The notes beneath the pieces are model-generated. The model was not told the DNA's origin and did not search any database. It was given only the letters and a program-made list of their open reading frames with translations. A program made the position numbers and the translations under genes. Positions 8,887-17,875 of a stretch of 64,000 nt of DNA are shown here, in pieces. Each line of letters starts with the position of its first letter. Positions within the stretch are counted from its first letter, which is position 1. Source of the stretch: Novosphingobium sp. 32-60-15 (GTDB taxonomy: Bacteria; Pseudomonadota; Alphaproteobacteria; Sphingomonadales; Sphingomonadaceae); the NCBI RefSeq assembly GCF_002280675.1, contig NZ_NCEN01000018.1, positions 31,704-95,703 on the forward strand, in the 5' to 3' direction.

Positions 8887-9665
8887 AGCGCTTTTTCGCC
8901 GCTGTAACAACCGCAATCGTGCTGTTGCCGCATCACGCAATGGCTGCGGTGGCCACCCCGCCATCGCCAGAACCAGCCGCGCTTTCAGGCGCACTGGACC
9001 GCGCATTCGGGCAAATGGCCGGTGCGCAAAGCGGCGGTACGCTGTCGCTGTCGCTGCAACTGCTGCTGGTCATGGGTCTGCTGACGATCCTGCCATCGCT
9101 GGTCCTGATGATGACCAGCTTTACGCGCGTGCTGATCGTGCTTTCGATCCTGCGTCAGGCCATGGGGCTTCAGCAATCGCCACCCAACCAGGTGCTGGTG
9201 GGTCTGTCGCTGTTCCTTTCGCTGTTCATCATGGGGCCAACGCTGGACCGGGTGAACACCAATGCCATCCAGCCCTATTCCGCAGGGCAAATTGGCGCAG
9301 AGCAGGCGTTCATCAACGGGGGGCGTGAATTTCACACCTTCATGATCCGCCAGACGCGCGAAAGTGACCTGCAGATGTTTTCCAGCATGGCCAAGGCGCC
9401 CAAGTTCGCCTCGCCCGCTGATGTCCCCTATTCGATCCTGCTGCCTGCGTTCGTCACCAGCGAACTGAAGACCGCGTTCCAGATCGGCTTCATGCTGTTC
9501 CTGCCGTTTCTGGTGATCGACCTTGTCGTATCATCGGTACTGATGAGTTTGGGCATGATGATGATGAGCCCGACCATCGTGTCGCTGCCGTTCAAGCTGT
9601 TGCTGTTCGTGCTGGTTGATGGCTGGGCGCTGCTCATGGGCAGCCTCGCCGCGAGCTTTGGATAG
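8883..9665 (+). CDS. fliP: Flagellar type III export gate protein FliP
   Basis: 260 residues starting at GTG 8883, which overlaps the fliO stop. The N-terminus is a cleavable signal peptide (ending HAMAAVA), as known for FliP. It is followed by the conserved [17 protein letters not shown] helix, [14 protein letters not shown] and a C-terminal pair of membrane segments with LGMMMMSP. FliP pentamers with FliR and FliQ form the export pore inside the MS ring. Confidence 0.96.
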   Translation: MKRFFAAVTTAIVLLPHHAMAAVATPPSPEPAALSGALDRAFGQMAGAQSGGTLSLSLQLLLVMGLLTILPSLVLMMTSFTRVLIVLSILRQAMGLQQSPPNQVLVGLSLFLSLFIMGPTLDRVNTNAIQPYSAGQIGAEQAFINGGREFHTFMIRQTRESDLQMFSSMAKAPKFASPADVPYSILLPAFVTSELKTAFQIGFMLFLPFLVIDLVVSSVLMSLGMMMMSPTIVSLPFKLLLFVLVDGWALLMGSLAASFG

Positions 9666-9670
9666 CCACA

Positions 9671-9943
9671 ATGGAAGATACCGCATCCCTTCTTTCGCTG
9701 GCCGACCGCATGTTGTGGATTACCGCGCTGGTCGCTGCGCCGGTGCTGCTGGCATCGCTGGCCATCGGCCTTGTGATCGGCGTGATCCAGGCGGCAACAT
9801 CGGTGAACGAACAGACGCTGACGTTTGTGCCCAAGCTGGCGATCACTGCCGTCGTGTTCGTGGTCTTTGGCGGCGCAATGCTGGGTTTGATTGGCGATTT
9901 CACCAAGGAAATCTTCGACCAAATCGCGCTGACCGGCCGCTGA
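9671..9943 (+). CDS. fliQ: Flagellar type III export gate protein FliQ
   Basis: 90 residues with two membrane segments (about 15-40 and 53-75) and the conserved IGLVIGVIQAATSVNEQTL loop. FliQ wraps the FliP/FliR core as the peripheral helical-hairpin subunit of the export gate. It lies 5 bp after fliP and 10 bp before fliR. Confidence 0.96.
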   Translation: MEDTASLLSLADRMLWITALVAAPVLLASLAIGLVIGVIQAATSVNEQTLTFVPKLAITAVVFVVFGGAMLGLIGDFTKEIFDQIALTGR

Positions 9944-9953
9944 GGGCAAGCCC

Positions 9954-10736
9954 GTGATCCAGATGAACTTCGGCTTTGGCGCGCTTGAGGCCGAGTTTTG
10001 GCGTTTTGTATTTGTCATGACGCGCATTGGTGCGGCAATGGTTGCTGCCCCGTTGTTCGGCATGGCTTCTGTTCCCTATCAGGTGCGCGTTGTGGTGACA
10101 GGCGCGATTGCGCTGTTGATCTGCGCATGGACGCCGGTCGTCTCGCCGCCTGCCCTGCTCTCTCTGGCCGGTATGTTGAGCGTGGCCAATGAAGTGTTGC
10201 TGGGTTTGGCGCTGGGCTTTGTGCTGCAACTGACCTTTGCCGCGCCGACGCTGGCTGCCGAAATCATCGGCGGCGGCATGGGCATGTCGATGGCAACCAC
10301 GGCCGATCCGGTCAGCGGGGCCAGCTCGCCAGCGCTCGGCCAATACTTTGCGGTTGTGCTGACAGTCATCTTTCTGGGCACCGGCGCGCATCTCAACTGG
10401 ATTGCCTTGCTGGTGGAAAGCTATGTCGCATTTCCGCCCGGCTCTGCATGGTTTGCGCCCGAACGGTTTGAACAGATGACGCAATTTGCCAGCATGATGT
10501 TCATCACCGCGTTGCTGATTGCGCTGCCGGTAACCCTGATACTGCTGCTGGTCCAGGTGACCACCGGCATCATCAGCCGTTCTGCGCCTGCGCTTAACCT
10601 GTTTTCGCTGGGCCTGCCTGCCGGTGTGCTGGCAGGGCTTACCGCGATGGTAGCCGCAGCCCCGCTGCTGACCGATTTCATGATCGACCTTTCCGCAACT
10701 GCCGTGGCGCAAGCCGCGGCACTGCTGGCACAATAG
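9954..10736 (+). CDS. fliR: Flagellar type III export gate protein FliR
   Basis: 260 residues, six or so membrane segments, with the family features FVMTRIGAAMVAAPLFG near the start and GAHLNWIALLVESY in the middle. FliR is the single-copy subunit that closes the FliP/Q/R pore. Start is GTG 9954 with gaggg 7 bp upstream; ATG 9963 would shorten it by three residues. flhB follows 14 bp later. Confidence 0.95.
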   Translation: MIQMNFGFGALEAEFWRFVFVMTRIGAAMVAAPLFGMASVPYQVRVVVTGAIALLICAWTPVVSPPALLSLAGMLSVANEVLLGLALGFVLQLTFAAPTLAAEIIGGGMGMSMATTADPVSGASSPALGQYFAVVLTVIFLGTGAHLNWIALLVESYVAFPPGSAWFAPERFEQMTQFASMMFITALLIALPVTLILLLVQVTTGIISRSAPALNLFSLGLPAGVLAGLTAMVAAAPLLTDFMIDLSATAVAQAAALLAQ

Positions 10737-10750
10737 GGGGGCCTTGAACC

Positions 10751-11914
10751 ATGGCCGAGACCGAGGGCGAGAAGTCCTTTGCCCCTACAGAGAAACGCAA
10801 ACAGGACGCCGCCAAAAATGGCGACGTCTTGCGCTCGCGCGATCTGGCAACGGCGGTTGGCGTTCTGGTCGGGGCCATCTGGCTGAAGTTTGCAGGGCCG
10901 TGGGTGTTCGATGTGATGCAGGACACGCTGCGATCATCATTGATCATCGACCGCGCATCGATTGAGGATTTTGCCCCGCGCAAGCTTCTGATCGGCGCGA
11001 TGATCGTGGCATTGCCGCCGGTGTTCCTGCTGGGCGGGCTGGTGCTGGCATCGTCGGTGTTCTCGCAAATCGGCATGTCGGACGGGCGCTGGATCCCGTC
11101 AAACCTTGCGCCCAAGGCATCGCGGATCAACCCGCTATCGGGCCTGAAGCGCATGTTTGGCGCACAGGGCTGGATCGAACTGGGCAAGGGCATGGCCAAA
11201 CTGGCGCTGATGGGCACCATCGCCTGGGTCTGGGGGTCGGGCGAATTGTCGAAGCTGATCAGCTTTGGCCATGGCGACATTCACGGGCAACTGGTGCTGG
11301 CGTGGGACGCGATCACGTCGCTGGCCTTTGCGCTGTCCTATGGCCTGATCATCATCGCGCTGATCGATTTTCCGATCCAGTGGCTGCGTCGCTTCTTCCG
11401 CCTGCGCATGACGCTGCAAGAAGTGAAGGATGAATCCAAGGAATCCGAAGGTTCCCCCGAACAAAAAGGCGCGATCCGCCAGAAGCAACGGCAATTTGCG
11501 ATGGGCGCAATCCAGTCGGCCATGCTGAAAGCGCAATTCGTCATCACCAACCCCAGCCACTTTTCGGTGGCCATGATCTATGACCCCGAACTTGCGCCTG
11601 CGCCGGTGGTGCTAGCCAAAGGGCGCGGCGAAAAGGCACTGGCGATGCGCCAGCTTGCCGCAGAAATGGGCGTGCCGACGCTGGAAATCCCGCCGCTTGC
11701 GCGTTCGGTCTATTTCACCACGCGCGAAAATCAGGTGATCCGCGAAGACCTGTACAGCGCGGTCGCCGTCGTTCTGGCGTTCGTCATGTCGTTGAAACGC
11801 GGCGATACGCCAGAGCTTCCCGCCATCGATGTGCCCATGCACATGCGGTTCGACGCAGAAGGCCGGCCAGAGCTTGTCGCAAGCCTTAACCCCCGCCTTG
11901 CGCAACCGTCCTAA
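10751..11914 (+). CDS. flhB: Flagellar type III export switch protein FlhB
   Basis: 387 residues. The N-terminal half has four membrane segments; the C-terminal half is the cytoplasmic switch domain that controls substrate class together with FliK. The autocleavage site, NPTH in most FlhB, reads NPSH here (N267-P268-S269-H270), a conservative Thr-to-Ser change. The charged DESKESEGSPEQKG linker just before the cytoplasmic domain is typical. ATG 10751 is preceded by a G-rich ribosome site. Confidence 0.95.
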   Translation: MAETEGEKSFAPTEKRKQDAAKNGDVLRSRDLATAVGVLVGAIWLKFAGPWVFDVMQDTLRSSLIIDRASIEDFAPRKLLIGAMIVALPPVFLLGGLVLASSVFSQIGMSDGRWIPSNLAPKASRINPLSGLKRMFGAQGWIELGKGMAKLALMGTIAWVWGSGELSKLISFGHGDIHGQLVLAWDAITSLAFALSYGLIIIALIDFPIQWLRRFFRLRMTLQEVKDESKESEGSPEQKGAIRQKQRQFAMGAIQSAMLKAQFVITNPSHFSVAMIYDPELAPAPVVLAKGRGEKALAMRQLAAEMGVPTLEIPPLARSVYFTTRENQVIREDLYSAVAVVLAFVMSLKRGDTPELPAIDVPMHMRFDAEGRPELVASLNPRLAQPS

Positions 11915-11919
11915 TAGTC

Positions 11920-13359
11920 ATGGAAACAACCTCGGCCACATCATCGAGCTCGGCAACCGCCCAGATCATATCGTCGCTGGGGGCGGGCAGCGGCATTAAC
12001 ACGTCGCAATTGGCCGAACAGCTTGCCGCAGCGCAATTTGCGTCCCGCAAGGACCAGCTTGCCGCCAAGACGGAAAAGCTGACCGCGCAAATTTCCAGCG
12101 CGTCCAATCTCAGATCACTGATGACGACGCTGTCGAGCAGCATCGGCTCGCTCATCCGCACCGGTGATCTTGCGGTCAACCCGTCGATTACCAACGCCGG
12201 CGTGGCCAGTGTGACCAAGGGCACCGCCACCGGTAGCGGTTCGTACTCGCTTGAAGTGACCAGCCTTGCCAATTCGCAACGGTTGTTGATGCCTGCCTAC
12301 CCGGCGGCAACATCGTCAGTGGGGTCGGGCACGCTGACGCTGCGGTTTGGCACGGTTTCGGGCAGCAGCTTCAACCCTGACGCCACTCAGACCCCGGTCG
12401 ACATTACCATTGCCGCCGGTGCAACGCTGGCCGATGTGGCCAGTGCCATCAACGCGTCGGGCTCAGGCGTCAGCGCCTATGTCGCCAATGGCACTGCGGG
12501 TGCGCAACTGGTGCTGAAGGGCAAGGAAGGCGCAACCAGCGGCTTCGTGCTGGAAGCGACCGAGACCGTTGGCGATCCCGGCCTTGCCAATCTGGCATGG
12601 ACACCCGCGACAGACCTTACCCGTCTGAAGGCCACCGCCAGTGACTCGGCCTATACCATCGACGGCGTCAGCTATACCGGCAAGAGCAACACCATCAACG
12701 ATGCGGTGCCCGGCGTAAATCTGAAGCTGACGGCCACCAACATTGGCGCGCCCACCACAATCAATTTCAGCGATCCTTCGGGCAACATTTCAACCGCGAT
12801 GACCGATCTGGTCGATGCGCTGAATGAAGTTGCCTCGCAGTTGAATTCGGCGATGAACAAGGACACCGGCGATCTGAACAATGATCCCGGCGCCCGCGCA
12901 TTGCGCACCGCGCTGATCACCCTGGCCGGAACCAAGATCATGCCAAACGCGGCTTCGGACGAACCGTCGACGCTGGGCGACCTTGGCCTGAAGATTGAAC
13001 GCAACGGCACGTTTATTCTCGACACCGACCGCCTTGCCAAGACCCTGAAGGACAAGCCGCAAGCGGCAGGTGCCATGTGGACGACAGGCGTGTTCGGCGT
13101 GTTTGGCACGATCGACAAGATCGCGCGCGCCGCAGCATCGACCACGGGCGGTGCCTCGCTTGGCAGTTCGATCACGCGTTATACCGCCTTGCAAAAGTCG
13201 GTCAGCGAGAAATCGGCTACCCTCACTGAAAAGCAGGAAGACATGCGCCAGCGCCTCGTCTCTCGCTTTGCGGTGATGGACAACCGGGTGTCCGGTTCGC
13301 AATCCACCCTCTCCTTCCTCAAGGCGCAAATTGACGCCTGGAATTCGAGCGATAACTGA
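11920..13359 (+). CDS. fliD: Flagellar filament cap protein FliD
   Basis: 479 residues. The N-terminal FliD_N coiled-coil domain begins with ISSLGAGSGINTSQLAEQL, and the C-terminal FliD_C helices (about 330-475) end in the FLKAQIDAWN motif typical of hook-associated protein 2. FliD caps the growing filament and folds incoming flagellin. It lies 5 bp after flhB and overlaps fliS by one base (TGATG), pairing cap and chaperone genes. Confidence 0.93.
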   Translation: METTSATSSSSATAQIISSLGAGSGINTSQLAEQLAAAQFASRKDQLAAKTEKLTAQISSASNLRSLMTTLSSSIGSLIRTGDLAVNPSITNAGVASVTKGTATGSGSYSLEVTSLANSQRLLMPAYPAATSSVGSGTLTLRFGTVSGSSFNPDATQTPVDITIAAGATLADVASAINASGSGVSAYVANGTAGAQLVLKGKEGATSGFVLEATETVGDPGLANLAWTPATDLTRLKATASDSAYTIDGVSYTGKSNTINDAVPGVNLKLTATNIGAPTTINFSDPSGNISTAMTDLVDALNEVASQLNSAMNKDTGDLNNDPGARALRTALITLAGTKIMPNAASDEPSTLGDLGLKIERNGTFILDTDRLAKTLKDKPQAAGAMWTTGVFGVFGTIDKIARAAASTTGGASLGSSITRYTALQKSVSEKSATLTEKQEDMRQRLVSRFAVMDNRVSGSQSTLSFLKAQIDAWNSSDN

Positions 13360-13742
13360 TGCTGCACCACCGCAACGACCCTTCGGAAGCTTATCGCCGC
13401 GTTGATTTTGATGCGCGCGTGCGTGGCGCGGATTCGCGCCAGCTGGTCGACTTGTGCCTTGAACAGGTCATCGGATCTGTCGGCCGTGCCATTCACGCTT
13501 ATGAGCGGCAGGACAATTCTGCCAAAAGCGCGGCGCTGACCCGCGCGGTGGCTGCGCTTACCGCGTTGCAAATGGGCATTGATATGTCCAATCCCACGGC
13601 TCAAGCTTTGGTGCAATTGTACCAATCGGCTCGCAGCGCCATCCTTGATTGCGTCACTCGCTTCAACGGACCAAAGCTGATGGAAATCCGGCAGGACTTC
13701 ACCGAAGTCCGCGAGGCCATGCTACGCAGTATCGCTGCCTGA
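13359..13742 (+). CDS. fliS: Flagellin export chaperone FliS
   Basis: 127 residues, all-helical, with the family start EAYRRVDFDARVRGADSRQL and a central LVDLCLEQVIGSVGRAI helix. FliS binds the C-terminal end of flagellin and prevents premature polymerisation. It is coupled to fliD by a TGATG overlap and is the last gene of the flagellar run here; the flagellin gene itself is not in the window. Confidence 0.92.
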   Translation: MLHHRNDPSEAYRRVDFDARVRGADSRQLVDLCLEQVIGSVGRAIHAYERQDNSAKSAALTRAVAALTALQMGIDMSNPTAQALVQLYQSARSAILDCVTRFNGPKLMEIRQDFTEVREAMLRSIAA

Positions 13743-13845
13743 CAATCGGCAAGCTGCAGGCCGCGTTGAACCGGTTTGGCGTTTTGTTGCAAAGCTGGAA
13801 TACGGCTCATCAAGTTGCGCGCCCCTTCCGCCGTAGGTGAAAGGG

Positions 13846-13999
13846 TTTCACGCAGAGGCGCGGAGGGGGCAGTCCCGGCCGCAAGGCCTCCCAAAAGTCC
13901 GACCATGCACATTGCTGCTTGGTCAGCCTTGAAAAACGGCTCCGCCGTCAAACTCGACCTGTTCGCGTCTCAACTTCTTCTCTGCGTCTCTGCGTGAAA
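13846..13999. repeat. Inverted-repeat intergenic element
   Basis: The left arm, reading TTTCACGCAGAGGCGCGGAG from 13846, is nearly the reverse complement of the right arm ending CTCTGCGTCTCTGCGTGAAA at 13999. About 114 bp of non-coding sequence lies between. Similar TTTCACGCAGAGACGCAGAG ends are, to my recollection, common in sphingomonad intergenic regions, which suggests a non-autonomous repeat rather than a gene-specific signal. Confidence 0.6.
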
Positions 14000-14071
14000 T
14001 CTGAGAGCCTAGATCGAATGCACCGCTCCCATGCGGTTTTTGCGCGTGCGGCAAGGAAAATGTCAGCAAAA

Positions 14072-14106
14072 AACCCGGAAGACCTGCGAAACAGGCCTTC
14101 CGGGTT
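14072..14106. terminator. Bidirectional rho-independent terminator
   Basis: A 15-bp stem with one mismatch (AACCCGGAAG.CCTG / CAGG.CTTCCGGGTT) and a 5-base loop lies between fliS and the convergent CheB-like gene. On the minus strand it is followed by a run of T, so it best serves the CheB-like gene; on the + strand the T run is interrupted. Confidence 0.85.
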
Positions 14107-14167
14107 CTTCATTTTTCCCGCGTCCTTGGGGGACTGGAGACGCGGGAAACACAAAAATTGCAGCGTG

Positions 14168-15196
14168 TTATGCGCTGTTGCAGCTGGCGATCAGGGCAGC
14201 GCCCAATTCATCAAGGCCAAGCTGGGTTTCGGCAGCGCCCATCGCAATCGCCGCAGCGGGCGCTTCGGCAACCATCGCCGTACCGGGATCTTGCACAAAC
14301 GTCTTGCAGCCTTGATCGCGCATCAGCTTCAGGCCCTTGGCACCGTCTGCGCCCATGCCTGTCAGCACCGCAGCCGTTGCAGGGACCGATCCGCGCGCGA
14401 TGGAGCCGAACAGGAGGTTGGCGGCAGGGCGCATCCCGTCCACCGGATCACGATCAATCAGGCGCAACTTGGCAGGGCTGCCCGGTTCGATCACGGCATG
14501 ACGTTCGGGGTCAAAGGCAATGTGGATTGTGCCCGGCGTCAATGCCGTGCCGTCCTTTGCTGCCTTGACCGAACATTTCAGCTCGCCATCCATGCGTTTG
14601 ATGAAAGTTTCCACCACCGCCGGTTCGGCATTCAGCGTGATAACTGTGGGCGGGCACTTTTCCGGGAAATAGGTCAGCATCTGGGTCAGCGCATCAATCC
14701 CGCCCATCGAGGCAGACAGCGCGACAATATAGCCGTTCCATTCAAAGTTTGCTTCTGCCGCCTTGTGTTCACGCGGGGCCTTGCGGTCTTTGACGTTGCT
14801 GTTGGCAGCGGCGAGCACGATCTTGCCAAGCTTGCCCACGGTCTTGCTGAACTGTTCCGGCGTTGCCTTCAGCGGCTTGGGGAAACATTCGACCGCGCCC
14901 AGCTCATAGGCGCGCAGCGATGTTTCGGTGCCGGCCTGGGTAAGGCTGGACAGCATGACGACAGGCAGCGGGGCCGTGCCCATGATTTCTTCGAGGAATT
15001 CGATCCCGCTCATCCCCGGCATTTCCACGTCGAGCGTAACGACATTGGGACGCAGGGCGATGATCTGATCGCGCGCTTCAGCGGCATTTGCAGCAGCACC
15101 AACGACGGTCACATTCTTCGCTTGATCGAGAATATCGGAAAACAATGCCCGCATGGCAGCGGAATCATCGACGACCAGAACTCGTGCTTCATGCAT
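14168..15196 (-). CDS. CheB-like receiver-methylesterase paralogue, catalytic His replaced
   Basis: 342 residues with a CheY-like receiver (phospho-acceptor D56; acidic pair D10/D11) joined to a CheB methylesterase domain (about 155-335). The Ser (S163 in LSASMGG) and Asp (D284 in GMGADG) of the CheB triad are present. The position of the catalytic His, QH in the second CheB of this window, reads L188-N189. Canonical PSVDVLF and FGMP motifs are also altered. This suggests a protein that still receives phosphoryl groups or binds receptors but probably does not demethylate. It is transcribed toward the flagellar operon and ends at the 14072 terminator. Confidence 0.88.
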   Translation of the reverse strand: MHEARVLVVDDSAAMRALFSDILDQAKNVTVVGAAANAAEARDQIIALRPNVVTLDVEMPGMSGIEFLEEIMGTAPLPVVMLSSLTQAGTETSLRAYELGAVECFPKPLKATPEQFSKTVGKLGKIVLAAANSNVKDRKAPREHKAAEANFEWNGYIVALSASMGGIDALTQMLTYFPEKCPPTVITLNAEPAVVETFIKRMDGELKCSVKAAKDGTALTPGTIHIAFDPERHAVIEPGSPAKLRLIDRDPVDGMRPAANLLFGSIARGSVPATAAVLTGMGADGAKGLKLMRDQGCKTFVQDPGTAMVAEAPAAAIAMGAAETQLGLDELGAALIASCNSA

Positions 15197-15410
15197 TGTG
15201 ACAAAAACCCCTGATTCGAACGCCTTAGCGCGGCTATGGACCTCCTCTTACGCGCGAAGGGGCAAGCAATTCATGTGCTGCACCTTACGTATCTCACCCT
15301 AGCTATGCCGAAAGCCGGCCTTCGTGCCTCCGGGCCTATCAGATGGATAACAAACGCCGATTCCGGATTCGTTCCGGGCCGGTATCATCCATGCGGAGGG
15401 CACTCGTCCG
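15197..15410. promoter_or_regulatory. Divergent promoter region, CheB-like gene / che operon
   Basis: 214 bp between the minus-strand CheB-like gene and the + strand che operon must contain promoters for both. I see no clear operator or sigma-factor consensus strong enough to place individual sites. Confidence 0.45.
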
Positions 15411-15671
15411 ATGTCGTCGATATCATTGCCAGCCCGGTGCGACCGCGCCGCCACAGAAGCCTTGTTGCCCGAAATGATCGCGGCATTGGGTGCGGGGCCG
15501 CTGCACATTGATGCGCGCGAATGCCAGCAAGTTGGCCAGGCTATGCTGCAATTGCTCGTCAGCGCGCGGCAAACCGGCGAAGGCGCGGTGATTGATGCGT
15601 CTCCGGCCTTGCGCGAAACAGCGGCACTGGCCGGCCTTTCCGAAGAGCTCTTTGCAGGGACAGACGCATGA
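15411..15671 (+). CDS. Small STAS-domain protein, first gene of che operon
   Basis: 86 residues. The pattern of alternating strands and helices with LHIDARECQQVGQAMLQLL and a late DASPALRETAALAGL helix fits a single STAS (anti-anti-sigma-like) domain. Such small STAS proteins head some alphaproteobacterial che operons. The Ser/Thr usually phosphorylated in anti-anti-sigma factors is not obvious at the DSS/DST position, which reads ECQQ, so regulation by phosphorylation is doubtful. It overlaps cheA by ATGA. Confidence 0.75.
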   Translation: MSSISLPARCDRAATEALLPEMIAALGAGPLHIDARECQQVGQAMLQLLVSARQTGEGAVIDASPALRETAALAGLSEELFAGTDA

Positions 15672-17875
15672 CCGCCGAGGAAATTCAGGCAATCTTCTTT
15701 GCCGAATGCGAAGAATCACTGGCCGCTGCAGAACAAGGCCTTGCTGCATGCAAAGAGGGCACGCAGGACAGTGATACGGTTAACGCGGTGTTCCGCGGCG
15801 TCCATTCGATCAAGGGTGGCGCGGGCGCATTTGGTTACAGCGCACTGCAAGCCTTTACCCATACGTTCGAAACACTGCTGTCCGACGTTCGCGATGGCAC
15901 CGTTGCGATTACCGAGCCGCTGATCGATCTGATGCTGATCGCGCTTGATACATTAAGCGATCATGTGACCGCTGCGCGCGATAGCAGCGAACCACCCGAA
16001 GACGCGGCGCTTCAGGCCGAATTGACCGCTGCAATGGCTGCCAATGCCGGAGCCGCTCCTGCAGCAGCGCCTGAACCGGTTGCAGCGCCTGCACCAATGC
16101 CTGCCTCAATGGAAGCCAAGACCATTGAGCCGGACGAAGACGACTTCGATCTCGATTTCGATCTTGATGCCCTGCTTGACGATATTTCCGGCGAGATTGG
16201 TGAACCCGAAACGCCCGGCGTGATGCCGCGCTGGGACGTCAAGGTGCGCGCGCACAGCGCGGCCATGCGCAATGGCAGCGAGCCATTGCTGATGCTGCGC
16301 GAAATGGCCGAGCTTGGCGGCGTATGCACCACCTGTGATATTTCCTCGATCCCGCCACTCGACGGGTTCGATCCGGGTACGGGGTATCTGGGCTGGGTAT
16401 TCAGCTTCCCGGTTGATGTAAGCGAAGCTGCAGTCCGCGACATTTTCGACTTTGTTGGCGATGATTGCACGCTGGCGTTCGGTGATGATGCCCCGATGCC
16501 GCCCGTGCGCTTTCCCGCAGCCGTTGTCGCAGCAGCGCCGGTTGCACCGGTTGTCGCAGCGCAAGCCGTTACTGCACCCAAAGCCGTGGCCCCCGATTTG
16601 CCAAATGCAGCGCCGGTACAACTTGCCGACGATGTGCAGGCCAGCCGTTCACAACAAGCGCCGCCAGCGCCGCCCGCTCCCGGCCAATCGATCCGCATCG
16701 AATTGTTCAAGCTGGACAAGTTGATCGACGCCGTGGGCGAACTGGTTATTGCCCAGGCCATGATGGCGCAGCGGCTGTCATCGGACGGGTTAAGCGCGTC
16801 GGATGAAATGACGCTTATCGAAGGCCTGACGCGCGACATCCAGGAATCGGCGATGGCGATCCGTGCCCAGCCGATCGGCTCTGTCTTCAGCCGCGTGCCG
16901 CGTATCTTGCGCGAACTGGCATCGTCCACCGGCAAACATGTGCGGCTTGAAGTATCGGGCGAAAGCACCGAACTCGACAAGACCGTGATCGAGCGGCTGG
17001 GTGAACCGTTGACCCACTTGATTCGCAATGCGGTCGATCATGGCATCGAACCAGCCGACGAACGCATTGCAGCGGGCAAACCCGCCGAAGGCACGTTAAC
17101 GCTTTCAGCCGAACACCGTTCGGGCCGCATCCTCATCCGCATCGGCGATGATGGCAAGGGCATCGATCGTGAACGCGTGTTCGCCAAGGCTGTCGAAAAA
17201 GGCCTGATTGCGCCGGATACGGTGATGACCAAGGAAGAGATCGACCTGCTGATCTTTGCTCCGGGTTTCTCGACCGCAGCACAAGTTACCAATGTGTCCG
17301 GGCGCGGCGTTGGCATGGACGTGGTGCGCCAGAACGTCAAAGATCTGGGCGGGCGGATCACCATTGAATCCGAACCGGGTTCAGGCACAACCTTCACCCT
17401 TACCTTGCCGCTCACGCTGGCGATTTCCGATGGCATGGTCGTCAATGTCGGTGACCAGACGCTGGTCGTGCCGCTGGCCAACGTGGTCGAAAGTCTGCGT
17501 CCCGAACCGCACGAAGTCCAGGGCCTTGGCGCGAACCGCTGCATGATCAATGTGCGCGGGCGGTTCATTCCGGTCATCCCGCTCAGTGCCTCGGTCGGTG
17601 CAATCGGCGCAGCCACACAGCCTCAGGATGGCGTGCTGATCGTCGTCGAAACAGAAAGCGCGGGCCGTGCGGCCCTGCTGGTCGATGCGATTTGCGACCA
17701 GCGCCAGGTCGTGATCAAGAGCCTTGATACGCATTATCGCTCGGTCGAGGGCGTGGCGGGGGCGACGATCCTTGGTGATGGCCGGGTGGCGCTGATTGTC
17801 GATGTCGACAGTCTGGTCTCGCGCAGCCTTGCCTCGGCGCAAGCGGCGTCCGGCACATTGGCAGAAGCAGCATGA
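15668..17875 (+). CDS. cheA: Chemotaxis histidine kinase CheA
   Basis: 735 residues. Domain order: HPt with phosphorylated H46 in HSIKGG; an Ala/Pro linker; an acidic patch (about 155-180, many Asp); a P2-like response-regulator-binding module (about 190-275); a second Ala/Pro linker; the dimerisation helices (about 345-400); the HATPase domain with the N box at N454 (LIRNAVDHGIE) and DDGKGID; and the CheW-like C-terminal domain (about 595-725). It phosphorylates CheY and CheB in response to receptor arrays. Overlaps neighbours by ATGA on both sides. Confidence 0.97.
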   Translation: MTAEEIQAIFFAECEESLAAAEQGLAACKEGTQDSDTVNAVFRGVHSIKGGAGAFGYSALQAFTHTFETLLSDVRDGTVAITEPLIDLMLIALDTLSDHVTAARDSSEPPEDAALQAELTAAMAANAGAAPAAAPEPVAAPAPMPASMEAKTIEPDEDDFDLDFDLDALLDDISGEIGEPETPGVMPRWDVKVRAHSAAMRNGSEPLLMLREMAELGGVCTTCDISSIPPLDGFDPGTGYLGWVFSFPVDVSEAAVRDIFDFVGDDCTLAFGDDAPMPPVRFPAAVVAAAPVAPVVAAQAVTAPKAVAPDLPNAAPVQLADDVQASRSQQAPPAPPAPGQSIRIELFKLDKLIDAVGELVIAQAMMAQRLSSDGLSASDEMTLIEGLTRDIQESAMAIRAQPIGSVFSRVPRILRELASSTGKHVRLEVSGESTELDKTVIERLGEPLTHLIRNAVDHGIEPADERIAAGKPAEGTLTLSAEHRSGRILIRIGDDGKGIDRERVFAKAVEKGLIAPDTVMTKEEIDLLIFAPGFSTAAQVTNVSGRGVGMDVVRQNVKDLGGRITIESEPGSGTTFTLTLPLTLAISDGMVVNVGDQTLVVPLANVVESLRPEPHEVQGLGANRCMINVRGRFIPVIPLSASVGAIGAATQPQDGVLIVVETESAGRAALLVDAICDQRQVVIKSLDTHYRSVEGVAGATILGDGRVALIVDVDSLVSRSLASAQAASGTLAEAA

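Larger units (their letters stand above)
13743..14167. other. 425-bp spacer between flagellar and chemotaxis regions
   Basis: No convincing coding sequence. It contains an inverted-repeat element (arms at 13846-13865 and 13980-13999) and a strong bidirectional terminator (14072-14106). Confidence 0.7.

Noticed and set aside
15197..15410. Flagellar sigma-28 promoter near 15351 (GCCGATT)
   Set aside because: The matching -35 element is absent at proper spacing, so it is not supportable.
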